Assembly (NCBI GenBank): GCA_025345505.1
Contig: JANVCC010000040.1
Coordinates: forward strand, 12,740,023-12,804,022
Direction: 5' to 3'
Source: Todiramphus chloris collaris
Taxonomy: Eukaryota; Chordata; Aves; Coraciiformes; Alcedinidae
Length of the DNA: 64,000 nucleotides
Shown here: one piece after another, positions 63,514-64,000 of the stretch
Layout of the letters: every line of letters starts with the position of its first letter
Numbering within the stretch: the stretch's first letter is position 1
Program-made: the position numbers and the translations under genes
Notes under the pieces: generated by a model
Databases searched by the model: none
Told to the model about the DNA's origin: nothing
The model's input: only the letters and a program-made list of their open reading frames with translations

Positions 63514-64000
63514 CTGTCATCAGCCAGAAGAAAAAAAAAAGAAAAACCCAAATCACTGTGTATGAGGACTGTCGTATGCCAATCGACTGGGCTGACAGGA
63601 ACTGAAAAGAACTGTCACTCAGTGTCAGAGGACTAACTAAGCAATTATCAAAAAACACATTCATGAAGCTGAAGGCATTCAGATTAAAATGAGACTCAGA
63701 CAAATCTAGCTTGTTAGAAATATTACTCTAGAATACAAAGGTGTGACTCTTCCTTAAAGATCCAACACAGTCCTGTGTGTTGTGCACATGCACATGTGTG
63801 TGTCTGTGGGGGTCCCCACGAGAAAAAAAACCCCAAAGACCCCGATCATGATTTAGGGCTTGGTTAACATCTCAAATGGTATTTCAAGGAAAACACTATT
63901 AAGTCAGTCACTATGAAAAGGTTTTTTTCCTATTGCCAGTTAACTCCTAGAAAACAAATCACTTGGATGGCTGGTCAGGACAAATATTAGTCTCCAGAAG
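63514..64000. other. Right edge, no recognised feature
   Basis: A GT/CA-rich patch lies at 63776-63812, next to a GGGGGTCCCC palindrome. A minus-strand frame of 73 codons (63482-63703) has a Phe-rich segment from the A run and is not convincing. The rest of the minus-strand gene, if real, lies beyond this edge. Confidence 0.4.

Overview
The window looks like a piece of a bird (avian-type sauropsid) nuclear genome. The evidence is at least five fragments of CR1-type LINEs, the dominant avian interspersed repeat. There is also a long terminal repeat (LTR) of an endogenous retrovirus of probable class III (ERVL-like) type. The sequence is AT-rich and CpG-poor, rich in homopolymer and dinucleotide tracts, and has no dense coding. 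Nothing prokaryotic is present: no operons, no Shine-Dalgarno-spaced genes, no tRNA or rRNA, no CRISPR. The species cannot be decided from the sequence alone.

Layout. From 1 to 32.6 kb the DNA is mostly unique, gene-poor sequence with a short CR1 tail (about 6.4 kb), simple repeats, a 19-base C run (30.3 kb) and a few weak exon-like islands. A mobile-element cluster occupies 32.9-35.5 kb. It starts with an LTR on the minus strand carrying a seven-copy 44-bp tandem array. About 0.5 kb of the 3' internal part of the same element follows, and then about 1 kb of a decayed minus-strand CR1 that retains reverse-transcriptase-like reading frames. A plus-strand CR1 reverse-transcriptase fragment lies at about 40.1-40.3 kb. 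A G/T-rich tract abutting a minus-strand CR1 fragment lies at 46.6-47.1 kb, and a very short CR1 tail at 55.2 kb.

The best protein-coding candidate is at the right end, on the minus strand. A terminal exon (58,994-59,212) has a clean splice acceptor, 72 open codons, a stop, and an AATAAA about 65 bases beyond the stop. Upstream on the minus strand are small exon candidates at 61,637-61,670 and 63,469-63,513. They have good splice signals, and their codon phases join into one open frame. If correct, this is the 3' end of a gene whose body lies beyond base 64,000. I do not recognise the protein. Everything between about 1 kb and 58.9 kb would then be downstream intergenic DNA, or introns of something not visible here.

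Most open reading frames of 60-170 codons in this window are chance frames in AT-rich DNA or translations of repeats, and are not annotated as genes. All family assignments are from recognition by eye. No alignment or database search was run.
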